From contig NZ_FODV01000002.1 of assembly GCF_900110465.1 (NCBI RefSeq), forward strand, positions 479,609 through 543,608: a stretch of 64,000 bases of DNA, read 5' to 3'. The notes beneath the pieces were generated by a model, which was not told where the DNA came from, did not search any database, and saw nothing but the letters and a program-made list of their open reading frames with translations. This document shows, piece after piece, positions 52,257 through 59,840 of this stretch. Numbering within the stretch: the stretch's first letter is position 1; each line of letters opens with the position of its first letter. This stretch comes from Halogranum amylolyticum. GTDB taxonomy: Archaea; Halobacteriota; Halobacteria; Halobacteriales; Haloferacaceae. Position numbers and translations under genes: made by a program.

Positions 52257-53498
52257 ATGCCAGACGACGGGAACGACGCCAACGGGGGGACGGACCCGCT
52301 GTTCCGCGTCGACAGCCCTATCTTCACCCGGAAAGAGCTGCTCGAGATCGAGCATATCCCGAACGAGGAGCGGATCGTCGGCCGCGACGAGCAGATCAAG
52401 AAGGTCGCCAACGCGCTGAACCCCGCCATCGCCGGCGGGTCGCCCCGAAACATGATCGTCTACGGGAAGACCGGGACGGGGAAGTCGCTCGTCGCGAAGC
52501 ACGTCACCCAGCGTGCCAAACGCGCCGCCGAGAACCACGGGACGACCGTCGGCACGGCGTACATCGACTGTGCGCAGTCGAACACCGAGACGCGTGCCAT
52601 CTCCACGTTGGCGACGCAGCTCAACGACGTCGGCGAGACGGAGGTGAAGATCCCGCCGACGGGCATCGCTACCGACGACTACTACGCGCGGTTCTGGCGC
52701 ATCCTCGACGCACGCTTCGACGTCGCCATCATCATCCTCGACGAGATCGACAAACTCGGCAACGACGAGATCCTGATGCAGCTCTCGCGGGCCGGCGAGG
52801 CCGGAAAGCTCGGCTCGTGTAAGATCGGCATCATCGCCATCTCGAACAAGATCAGCTACCAGGACAAACTCGAACAGCGAGTCAAAAGTAGCCTGCAGGA
52901 ACGGGAGTTCATTTTCCCGCCGTACGACGCCGAGCAGCTGCGACTCATCATGGAGAACCGCGAGGACGCGTTCAAACCCGACGTGCTGACGAGCGACGTC
53001 ATCCCGCTGTCGGCCGCCTTCGCGGCGAGCGAACACGGCGACGCGCGGAAGGCGCTGGACATCCTCCGCCACGCCGGCGAGATCGCGGAGGAGCGCGACG
53101 ACGAGCGCGTCCGCGAGGAGCACGTCCGCGACGCCCGCAGCCTCGCCGACGTCAACCGCTTCCGCGATCTCCTGCAGGGCCAACCGACGCAGGCGAAGCT
53201 CACCGTCCTCGCCGTCGCCGAGCTCACCGCCGCACGGCGGGAGTCGAAGATCGAGTCGAACGACATCTACGACAAGTACTGCGAACTCACGACCGCGCTC
53301 GACGTCAACCAACTGTCGCAGCGGCGGGTGTACGACCTGCTGCGCGAACAGGCGTTCCTCGACATCCTCGGCCAGGAGTTCGAGGGGCGAGGGCGTGCCC
53401 GCGGGAGCGTGATGAAGTTCTACCTGCTCGAAGAACCCGAAACCGTCCGACAAGCGATCCAACGGGACGCGGTGTTCGACCAGATGAACGGCGAGTAG
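52257..53498 (+). CDS. Orc1/Cdc6-family replication initiator
   Basis: A 413-residue AAA+ initiator that binds origin boxes and recruits MCM. Landmarks: FTRKELLEIEHIPNEERIVG, Walker A YGKTGTGKS (about residue 70), Walker B VAIIILDEIDKLG (about 158), sensor 1 IIAISNKISYQDKLEQRV, sensor 2 HGDARKALDILRHAGE, and a C-terminal winged helix (SQRRVYDLLREQAFLDILGQ ... RGRARGSVMKFYLL). The ATG at 52257 follows a GATATAC box (about 52216-52223), with the last origin box ending at 52210, so Orc1 binding may affect its own promoter. Haloarchaea carry several orc genes; which one this is cannot be fixed without a tree. Confidence 0.97.
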   Translation: MPDDGNDANGGTDPLFRVDSPIFTRKELLEIEHIPNEERIVGRDEQIKKVANALNPAIAGGSPRNMIVYGKTGTGKSLVAKHVTQRAKRAAENHGTTVGTAYIDCAQSNTETRAISTLATQLNDVGETEVKIPPTGIATDDYYARFWRILDARFDVAIIILDEIDKLGNDEILMQLSRAGEAGKLGSCKIGIIAISNKISYQDKLEQRVKSSLQEREFIFPPYDAEQLRLIMENREDAFKPDVLTSDVIPLSAAFAASEHGDARKALDILRHAGEIAEERDDERVREEHVRDARSLADVNRFRDLLQGQPTQAKLTVLAVAELTAARRESKIESNDIYDKYCELTTALDVNQLSQRRVYDLLREQAFLDILGQEFEGRGRARGSVMKFYLLEEPETVRQAIQRDAVFDQMNGE

Positions 53499-53531
53499 GG
53501 CGACTAGCCGAGTCGCGTGCGGTCGCGTCTG

Positions 53532-54182
53532 TCAGACGACGTCGCCGCGGACGGTCGACCCGGTCTGTTCGGCGCGATGTTGCTCCATCGCGCTGGCGGC
53601 CTCTTGGGCCGTCTCCTCGTCGAGACCGAGCATCTCCAGCGACCCCGAGAGCGTCGGGAACGGGAGTTCCCCGCCGCGGAGCTTCGCCATCGTCTCCTCG
53701 GCGTAGGTGCCGTCGACCCACAGACAGACGCCGCGCGGGTCGAGGATCTGTTCGTAGGCGTCGCGGGCCATCGCCCCGCGCAGTCGCTGGGTGACGTTGT
53801 CGTCGAAACTCGCGTTACAGACTTCGAGGTGGATCGGGTCGTCGCCGTCGACGAGATGGGCGGCGAGACACTTCTCGGGGGCGGCGTGACCGCTGTCGTT
53901 GGCGCGCAGCCGTTCGGGATACTGCTCGGCCCATTCGGCGGAGACGCTCTTTCCGACGCCCTTTACGCCGTACTCCTCCTCGAAGTAGCGTTCCTGCTCG
54001 TCGCTGCCGTCGCCGCGAAGGAGCATATCTTTGGTCAGATAGACGTCCAACCGGTCGATCGGGTCGAGGCCGAGCGCGACGTCGCCGTACACCCACACCT
54101 CTCGGACGGGGACGGGCATCGTCTCGGAGTCGACGGCGTCGACGATAGCCTCGACGCGGTCGAGGGCGGCGGTTCGGTCCAT
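53532..54182 (-). CDS. Conserved haloarchaeal protein (DUF7095-like)
   Basis: A 216-residue soluble protein. The segment VWVYGDVALGLDPIDRLDVYLTKD (read as GDVALG ... DRLDVYL) recalls a minimal nucleotidyltransferase strand, but the metal Asp pair is not convincing. The C-terminus is helical (MLGLDEETAQEAASAMEQHR). As I recall, related proteins lie beside orc genes in haloarchaea; the DUF number is from memory. It is convergent with orc1/cdc6 and divergent from ncsA. The function is unknown. Confidence 0.75.
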   Translation of the reverse strand: MDRTAALDRVEAIVDAVDSETMPVPVREVWVYGDVALGLDPIDRLDVYLTKDMLLRGDGSDEQERYFEEEYGVKGVGKSVSAEWAEQYPERLRANDSGHAAPEKCLAAHLVDGDDPIHLEVCNASFDDNVTQRLRGAMARDAYEQILDPRGVCLWVDGTYAEETMAKLRGGELPFPTLSGSLEMLGLDEETAQEAASAMEQHRAEQTGSTVRGDVV

Positions 54183-54314
54183 TGCCGCCCTCTTGCCGCT
54201 CGTCGCGCAAAACGGTTTCCTCACGAGATGCACCGAGACGACATCCTCCTCGACGGAGAGGCTGAGGTAGCCGAGACGAAACGGTCATGGCCGCCGGTCG
54301 GCAAGAGGCCGGTA

Positions 54315-55283
54315 ATGGAGTGCGACAAGTGCGACCGCGACGCGGTGATGCACGCGGGCTACTCCGGGGCACATCTCTGTGAGAACCACTTCTGCGCCTC
54401 GGTCGACAAACGCGTCCGCCGCCGCATCCGCGAGGACAGTATGCTCCCGTCCGACGCCACACCCGAGGACCCCGAGACGTGGGTCATCGGCCTCTCCGGC
54501 GGGAAAGACAGCGTCGTGCTCACCCACATCCTCGACGAGACGTTCGGGAAGGACCCTCGCATCGAGATGATCGCCCTCACGATCCACGAGGGTATCGAGG
54601 GCTACCGCGACGAGAGCGTCGACGCCTGCGTCGAGTTGGCAACCGACCTCGAGATGCGCCACGAACTCGTCACCTACGAGGACGAGTTGGGCGTCCGAAT
54701 GGACGACGTCGCCGAGAAGGACCCGATGGAGATGGCCCCCTGTGCCTACTGCGGCGTGTTCCGTCGCGACCTGCTCGAGCGCTTCGCCGACGAGTACGGT
54801 GCCGACAAACTGTTGACGGGACACAACCTCGACGACGAGGCGGAGACGGCGCTGATGAACTTCCTCGAAGGCGACGTCAAGCAGATCGCCAAACACTTCG
54901 ACGCCAGCATCGGCGGCTTCGACGACCGAAACGAACAGGAGGAGTTCGTCCCGCGGGCGAAACCGCTGCGGGACGTCCCCGAGAAAGAGGTCGCGCTCTA
55001 CGCACATCTGAAAGACCTCCCCGCCCACATCACCGAGTGTCCCCACGCCAGCGAGGCGTTTCGGGGCGAGATCCAGGAACTGATGCTCGAGTTGGAGGAG
55101 GACCACCCCGGGACGCGTCACTCCATCATGGCCGGCTACGAGGAACTGGCACAGCTAGCCACCGAGCGGTATCGCGGCGACGAGGAGGGCGTCGAACTCA
55201 ACGAGTGCGAGCGCTGCGGGTCGACGACGGCGCGGGACGTCTGTCGGAAATGCAAGCTCGTCGAGGCGATCGAGGCGGTGTGA
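54315..55283 (+). CDS. ncsA: tRNA 2-thiolation protein NcsA
   Basis: A 322-residue adenylating enzyme of the TtcA/Ncs6 group, needed for 2-thiolation of wobble uridine in tRNA. The N-terminal zinc finger is CDKC ... HAGYSGAHLCENHFC, the PP-loop is LSGGKDSVVL (about residue 60), the catalytic Cys region is APCAYCGVFRR, then LLTGHNLDDEAETALMNF, and a C-terminal zinc finger CERCGSTTARDVCRKCKL. In haloarchaea NcsA acts with the thiocarboxylated SAMP2 made by UbaA, also in this window (19095-19904). Confidence 0.96.
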   Translation: MECDKCDRDAVMHAGYSGAHLCENHFCASVDKRVRRRIREDSMLPSDATPEDPETWVIGLSGGKDSVVLTHILDETFGKDPRIEMIALTIHEGIEGYRDESVDACVELATDLEMRHELVTYEDELGVRMDDVAEKDPMEMAPCAYCGVFRRDLLERFADEYGADKLLTGHNLDDEAETALMNFLEGDVKQIAKHFDASIGGFDDRNEQEEFVPRAKPLRDVPEKEVALYAHLKDLPAHITECPHASEAFRGEIQELMLELEEDHPGTRHSIMAGYEELAQLATERYRGDEEGVELNECERCGSTTARDVCRKCKLVEAIEAV

Positions 55284-55336
55284 CGTACTTCGGAGACAAG
55301 CGCCGAGGCGCTCGCCTCGATCAGCGGTAGAGAGCG

Positions 55337-55939
55337 TCACGCCCGCGCCACCAGTCGAACCCACCGCTCGTCGTCGACGGCGAGTGACTGAACCTCGAAG
55401 CCGACAGTCTCGATCAGTTCCCGCAGTTCGTCGGGCCGATACAGCGTGAACCGGCGCGTGTCGCCGTCGTACGGGCCGCCGACCCGCTCGCCCGTGCCGA
55501 CCTGCACCGAGAACAGGAGTACACCTCCTCCCCGGAGCACGCGATGGAACTCAGCCAACGTCTCCGGTGCGTCCTCGCGGGGGACGTGGATGAACGACGC
55601 GCACACCCACAGTCCGTCGAAGCGGTCGTTCGCGAGGCCGAGCGTCCACATATCCATCCGGGCGACGTCGGCGTCGGGGGCCTCCTCCCAAGCGAGTCGG
55701 AGGAAGGCGGGCGTCAGATCGACGGCGACGACGTCGTGGCCGGCCGCAGCGAACGTGGCCGACTCCCACCCCGGACCACAGCCGACGTTGGCGACGCGAG
55801 CGGGTCGTTCGTCGGTCACGTCTTCGAGTGCAGTGAGAAATCGCTCGACCAGATGCTCGACGACCGATCGGTCGCGGTTCTGGTGACGATACTCCTCGGC
55901 GACCGACTGGTAAGTGTCGACGGTGTCGGAGTCGGTCAT
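55337..55939 (-). CDS. Class I SAM-dependent methyltransferase
   Basis: A 200-residue protein with VANVGCGPGWESATFAAAGH (SAM loop), VVAVDLTPAFLRLAWEEAPD, FDGLWVCASFIHVPREDAPE and FHRVLRGGGVLLFSVQVGTG. It belongs to the small Methyltransf_11/25 type. The substrate is unknown. It lies between ncsA (convergent) and ftsZ on the ftsZ strand, 108 bases beyond the ftsZ stop. Confidence 0.9.
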   Translation of the reverse strand: MTDSDTVDTYQSVAEEYRHQNRDRSVVEHLVERFLTALEDVTDERPARVANVGCGPGWESATFAAAGHDVVAVDLTPAFLRLAWEEAPDADVARMDMWTLGLANDRFDGLWVCASFIHVPREDAPETLAEFHRVLRGGGVLLFSVQVGTGERVGGPYDGDTRRFTLYRPDELRELIETVGFEVQSLAVDDERWVRLVARA

Positions 55940-56047
55940 ACGGAAGACGACGTCCGAACGACGAAGGCGACGGCCGTCGCTGGTCGGTCGTCGATCGGAG
56001 AGCGAAGAAAGCGAGACGGTAGTTCGAGAGGTTGGGTGTCGGGTGGG

Positions 56048-57214
56048 TTAGCGGATGACGTCGAGACCGTTGTTCTTCTCGACCTCGTCGCGACCGCCGT
56101 CAGACTGCCACGCCTCGCCCGAACGCTGTTTCGAGTCGAACTCCGAAGCCTGTCCGTCGATACTCGCGCGCGACTTGTCGGCCTGCTTCTGCGTCGTCGG
56201 GCCGAGCACCTGCGCGCTCTGGACGCCGGTCATGATGGCCATGACGCGGACCTTCCCCTTGTACTCCTCGTGGATGCGCGCGCCCCAGATGACGTTTGCG
56301 CTCGCTTCGAGGCGTTCGGTGATGTTGTCCGCGATGCCCTCGGCCTCCTTGAGCGTGAGGTCGGGCCCACCCGTGATGTGGACGAGACCACCGGAGGCAC
56401 CCCGGTAGTCGACGTCGAGAAGCGGGTGGTTCATCGCGTCGTTGACCACTTCCTGGGTCTTGTTTTTGTCCTGTGTCTCGCCGACGAGCATCACCGCGAC
56501 GCCGCCCTGGTTCATGATGGTGGACATGTCGGCGTAGTCGAGGTTGATGAGCGAAGGCTGGGTGATCGTCTCGGAGATCCCCTTGACCGTCTCGGCGATG
56601 ATCTGATCCATCACCGAGAACGCCTTGCCGATCGGGAGATTCGGGACGTAGTCGAGAAGTCGGTTGTTGTCGAGGACGATGATGGAGTCCGCTTCGTTGC
56701 GGAGCTTCTCCAGTCCCTCCTCTGCTTTGACCGTCCGGGCACGCTCGACGTTGAACGGCGTCGAGACCATCCCGACGACGATCGCACCCTGTTCTTTGGC
56801 GATCTTCGCGACGACGGGTGCGGCGCCCGTGCCGGTGCCGCCACCCATACCCGCGGTGACGAACACGAGGTCGGCGTTGCCGAGAACCTCCTTGATCGTT
56901 CCCTGGGCCATCTCCGTCGCGCGCTCACCCATCGAGGGGTCGCCACCGGCACCCAGTCCCTGCGTCAGCGACTTGCCGACGAGGATCTTCGTATCGGCCT
57001 CGATCATCTTGAGGTGCTGTTTGTCGGTGTTGATGGCGACAGTGTCTGCACCATCGACGCCGATGTTGTACAGGCGGTTGATGGTGTTGTTCCCGGCACC
57101 GCCTGCTCCCACGATGACGATGCGCGGCTCGCCGAACTCGTCGTCCTCGTCCGACGCCATCTCGCGCTGTTCCGCTTCCGCGTTATCCAGTGCATCCTGG
57201 ACGATGTCTTGCAT
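56048..57214 (-). CDS. ftsZ2: Cell division GTPase FtsZ (FtsZ2 type)
   Basis: A 388-residue tubulin-like GTPase. Nucleotide motifs: [16 protein letters not shown], the tubulin signature [20 protein letters not shown] (about residue 122), and T7-loop-like [19 protein letters not shown] ~50-residue disordered tail ends [13 protein letters not shown], which resembles the FtsZ2 rather than the FtsZ1 tail as I remember them. It starts two bases after the stop of a short RHH gene; in Haloferax volcanii I recall the same neighbours (ncsA, ftsZ2). FtsZ2 acts mainly in ring constriction. Confidence 0.94.
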   Translation of the reverse strand: MQDIVQDALDNAEAEQREMASDEDDEFGEPRIVIVGAGGAGNNTINRLYNIGVDGADTVAINTDKQHLKMIEADTKILVGKSLTQGLGAGGDPSMGERATEMAQGTIKEVLGNADLVFVTAGMGGGTGTGAAPVVAKIAKEQGAIVVGMVSTPFNVERARTVKAEEGLEKLRNEADSIIVLDNNRLLDYVPNLPIGKAFSVMDQIIAETVKGISETITQPSLINLDYADMSTIMNQGGVAVMLVGETQDKNKTQEVVNDAMNHPLLDVDYRGASGGLVHITGGPDLTLKEAEGIADNITERLEASANVIWGARIHEEYKGKVRVMAIMTGVQSAQVLGPTTQKQADKSRASIDGQASEFDSKQRSGEAWQSDGGRDEVEKNNGLDVIR

Positions 57215-57216
57215 CG

Positions 57217-57405
57217 TTACACCCTCGCCCAGCTGCGCTTGGTGGTCTTCTTCTTGCCCGAGTCACGGCTCTCGCCCTGCTCGTTGAGCATCTCGCGAAC
57301 CGCCGACCGGATCGCTTCGCTTCGATTCGGGAACTGACCCGTTTCGACCATCTGTTCGACCTCTTCTATCTGCTGCTTCGGAATTCGTAGTGTCACACGC
57401 TCCAT
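57217..57405 (-). CDS. Short ribbon-helix-helix (CopG-like) protein, first gene of the ftsZ2 operon
   Basis: A 62-residue protein: [20 protein letters not shown] (beta strand and helix 1), [18 protein letters not shown] (helix 2), then a basic tail [12 protein letters not shown]. This is the minimal RHH fold, a DNA-binding dimer. Two bases separate it from ftsZ2, so the two are one operon. It could regulate its own operon through the GTAAGAC sites upstream. The start is the ATG at 57405. Confidence 0.9.
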   Translation of the reverse strand: MERVTLRIPKQQIEEVEQMVETGQFPNRSEAIRSAVREMLNEQGESRDSGKKKTTKRSWARV

Positions 57406-57420
57406 GCTTGTATTCCCCCG

Positions 57421-57579
57421 GTAAGACGGTGGGCGCGCGGCCCGTGCGGACGTCATACACACCAAAACCGCACGACGGGAGTACGAATCCCACCCCGCGG
57501 CAGGCGGTGTAAGACAACCGTCTTACGCGACAGTATGCACAGAGGCACAGTTTATAAAAGTACCGACGGTCTGTAAGAC
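57421..57579. promoter_or_regulatory. ftsZ2 operon promoter with four GTAAGAC half-sites
   Basis: Half-sites: GTAAGAC at 57421-57427, 57509-57515 and 57573-57579, and GTCTTAC at 57520-57526. The middle pair forms a perfect 7-bp inverted repeat with AACC between. The last lies in GTCT-GTA-AGAC (57569-57579). On the minus strand CTTTTATAAA (57551-57560) is a good TATA box, placing the start near 57527, right at the palindrome. The sites therefore flank the promoter, leaving a leader of about 120 bases. Confidence 0.65.
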
Positions 57580-57618
57580 ATCGGAGAGGGGGCACCGTAT
57601 ACAGGACTCTCAGACCCT

Positions 57619-58167
57619 CTACCGTCGGTCGAGCACGTCGGCGGCTGGCGTCCGACGACCACAGCTCGGGCAGAACGCCCAGTCGGAACGGAGCTCGTCG
57701 CCGCACTCACAGAACGTGCGGTGCGAGGATTTCTCGCCACAGTTCGGACAGTAGACGTGGTCGGCGTCGATCGACTCGCCGCACTGCCCACAGTTCGTCG
57801 CTCGGTCCGTGGCGCCGTCTGGAGTCTCGTCCGTCGGCGTCTTACGGACGCCGTCTCCCGATTCTAGCTCTCGAACTGCCGTGGTGTCGCTCGACGCGAC
57901 GTCGTCGACAGTGACGGTGACAGAGAGGCCGTCCGTCCGACGCGTCCGTCGGCCGAGTGCGTCGTCGAGTCGCGCTTCGATGAGGTCGTCGACTCGCGCC
58001 GCGAGCACGTCGTCCACCGACTGATCGGTGTCCGATGCGGACTCGCGTCGTCCCGCGCCGTCGAGATACGCACGAAGCGCCTCGCGCATGACCTCGCTCT
58101 TCGAGGCGTCGAGCGCCTCTAATCGCTCGACGAGGTCGTCGTCCGCGCGGAACGTTATCTTGCTCAT
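57619..58167 (-). CDS. Ribbon-helix-helix protein with C-terminal double zinc ribbon
   Basis: A 182-residue protein. Residues about 1-38 are an RHH domain (KITFRADDDLVERLEALD, ASKSEVMREALRAYLDGAG). A disordered acidic middle follows. Residues about 122-175 hold two zinc ribbons, CGQCGESIDADHVYCPNCG and CECGDELRSDWAFCPSCG. It lies directly upstream of the RHH-ftsZ2 operon on the same strand, and its own TATA-like element (GAAATAG) is about 26-32 bases before the ATG. A regulator of cell division genes is the natural guess. Confidence 0.9.
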   Translation of the reverse strand: MSKITFRADDDLVERLEALDASKSEVMREALRAYLDGAGRRESASDTDQSVDDVLAARVDDLIEARLDDALGRRTRRTDGLSVTVTVDDVASSDTTAVRELESGDGVRKTPTDETPDGATDRATNCGQCGESIDADHVYCPNCGEKSSHRTFCECGDELRSDWAFCPSCGRRTPAADVLDRR

Positions 58168-58287
58168 CGTTCGTCAGGCAAATTCGAGCGGGGCTATTTC
58201 AATCTTGCTTCATGTCGGGCGGTCACGTGGTGCACGAGCGCCTCGAACAGTAATGGTTAAACTGCAGTGTCCGGAAGGTGGCAGTGA

Positions 58288-58361
58288 CCGCTCTTAGCTC
58301 AGCCTGGCAGAGCAGCCGACTGTAGATCGGCTTGCCCCCCGTTCAAATCGGGGAGAGCGGA
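58288..58361 (+). tRNA. tRNA-Tyr (anticodon GTA)
   Basis: The acceptor arms CCGCTCT (58288-58294) and AGAGCGG (58354-58360) pair perfectly, with discriminator A at 58361. The D arm AGCTCAGCCTGGCAGAGC, the anticodon loop CTGTAGA with GTA at 58322-58324, and the T loop GTTCAAATC are all standard. There is no intron and CCA is not encoded. A TTAAAC box lies about 28 bases upstream. Copies of its 3' end occur downstream. Confidence 0.96.
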
Positions 58362-58660
58362 CTCGATTCTCTCGGCGCAACGTGAACGAGCGAAGCGAGT
58401 GAACCGCGCGAAGCGTTCGTGCGAACTCGATCCGGTTTGAATAGGGAGCGGGAGGCGAGCGAGCACCGCGAGCGAACGGAAGCGAGTGGATTCAAATCGG
58501 GGAGAGCGGACTGAACTTCAACATCCGTGAGCGCAGCGAGCGGCGTCGAATATAAGAGCCTTCTCGACTCGATTTTGAGCCTGCAAGTCACAGTCCGCGC
58601 AGTCGAGCGTCACGAGGCGAGCAGAGATGTGTTGCTCCGTTCAAACCAGGGAGAACGGAT
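58342..58660 (+). repeat. Three evenly spaced copies of the tRNA-Tyr 3' end (possible att scars)
   Basis: The 3' end of tRNA-Tyr (22 bases from 58342, TTCAAATCGGGGAGAGCGGA plus CT) recurs perfectly at 58491-58512 and in degenerate form at 58640-58660 (TTCAAACCAGGGAGAACGGA). The starts are exactly 149 bases apart. The DNA between (58364-58490, 58513-58639) holds GAGCGAAGCGAG-type palindromic filler and no integrase. The rest of the gap to 58777 shows no gene. They look like attachment-site scars or partial tRNA duplications. Confidence 0.7.
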
Positions 58661-58777
58661 CTCTCTTGCGAACAGCGTGAGTAGTGTAACGTCTCTTCGG
58701 ACCGATTCGCGCAGACGAGTCGAAGCGCGACCGACCGGTTCACGGAGACTTACACGTAGCCGTCCCGAAGGGAGGGC

Positions 58778-59767
58778 ATGGACAGACGAACACTCGGTAC
58801 GACGGGCTACCGCGTCACCGAAGTCGGACTCGGCACCTGGAACATCGGCAGCGACTGGGGGGACGTGAGCGACGAAGACGGTCGCGAGGCCGTTCGGACC
58901 GCACTCGACGCCGGTGTCGACTTCCTCGACACTGCCGACGTCTACGGCGACGGCAAGAGCGAGCGCAACATCGGAGAGGTGCTCGAGGAGCGCGGCGCGT
59001 ACGACGACGTGACGGTTGCCACGAAGGCCGGTCGGCGACTCGACCCCCACGAACCCGAGGGGTACGACCGCCAGCACCTCGAGCGGTTCGTCGACCGGAG
59101 TCGAGAGAACCTCGGCGTCGACTCGCTGGATCTCCTTCAACTGCACTGCCCGCCGACGGCGGTGTACTACCAGCCAGAGACGTTCGAGGCGCTCGACGAC
59201 CTGAAAGCGGCCGGCAAACTCGACGCTTACGGCGTCAGTGTCGAGAAGGTCGAGGAAGGGTTGAAAGCCATTGAGTATCCCGGCGTCGAGACGGTCCAGA
59301 TCATCTTCAACCCGTTCCGACAGCGACCCTCCGAACTGTTCTTCCGTGAAGCGAACCGCCGCGACGTCGGCGTCGTCGTCCGCGTGCCGTTGGCCTCGGG
59401 ACTCCTGACCGGACAGATCGATCGCGACACCGAGTTCCCGGAGAACGACCACCGCAACTACAACCGCGAGGGTGAAGCGTTCGACGTCGGCGAGACGTTC
59501 GCAGGCGTCCCCCTCGAGGCTGGACTCGACGCCGTCGCCGCCCTCCGGCCGGCGATCCCCGAGGGGACGTCGATGGCGCAGTTCACGCTCCGGTGGATCC
59601 TCTCGTTCGACGCCGTGAGCACCGTCATCCCGGGGTCGACGTCACCCGAACACATCGAAGCGAACGTGGCTGCCGCGGACCTCCCCCCGTTGTCGGCCGA
59701 TCAGTACCAGCGGGTCGCCGACGTCTACGACGACTACGTTCGAGAACACGTCCACCAGCGCTGGTAA
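58778..59767 (+). CDS. Aldo/keto reductase
   Basis: A 329-residue (beta/alpha)8 NAD(P)H oxidoreductase. Catalytic tetrad candidates: Asp and Tyr in FLDTADVYGDGKSERNIG, Lys in TVATKAGRRL and His in LLQLHCPP. The cofactor segment PLASGLLTG and the C-terminal FDAVSTVIPGSTSPEHIEAN match the family. GGGAGGG just before the ATG is Shine-Dalgarno-like. The substrate is unknown. Confidence 0.94.
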   Translation: MDRRTLGTTGYRVTEVGLGTWNIGSDWGDVSDEDGREAVRTALDAGVDFLDTADVYGDGKSERNIGEVLEERGAYDDVTVATKAGRRLDPHEPEGYDRQHLERFVDRSRENLGVDSLDLLQLHCPPTAVYYQPETFEALDDLKAAGKLDAYGVSVEKVEEGLKAIEYPGVETVQIIFNPFRQRPSELFFREANRRDVGVVVRVPLASGLLTGQIDRDTEFPENDHRNYNREGEAFDVGETFAGVPLEAGLDAVAALRPAIPEGTSMAQFTLRWILSFDAVSTVIPGSTSPEHIEANVAAADLPPLSADQYQRVADVYDDYVREHVHQRW

Positions 59768-59840
59768 CGGAACCGACTTCGGTTCTATCTCTCTTTCTAC
59801 GCGTGGGTGCGCGAACGCGGGACGGCCCCGTGTGGCTCGA

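Noticed and set aside
58288..58777. Complete integrated element at tRNA-Tyr
   Set aside because: No integrase, replication or phage gene lies between the duplicated 3' ends; only scars can be claimed.
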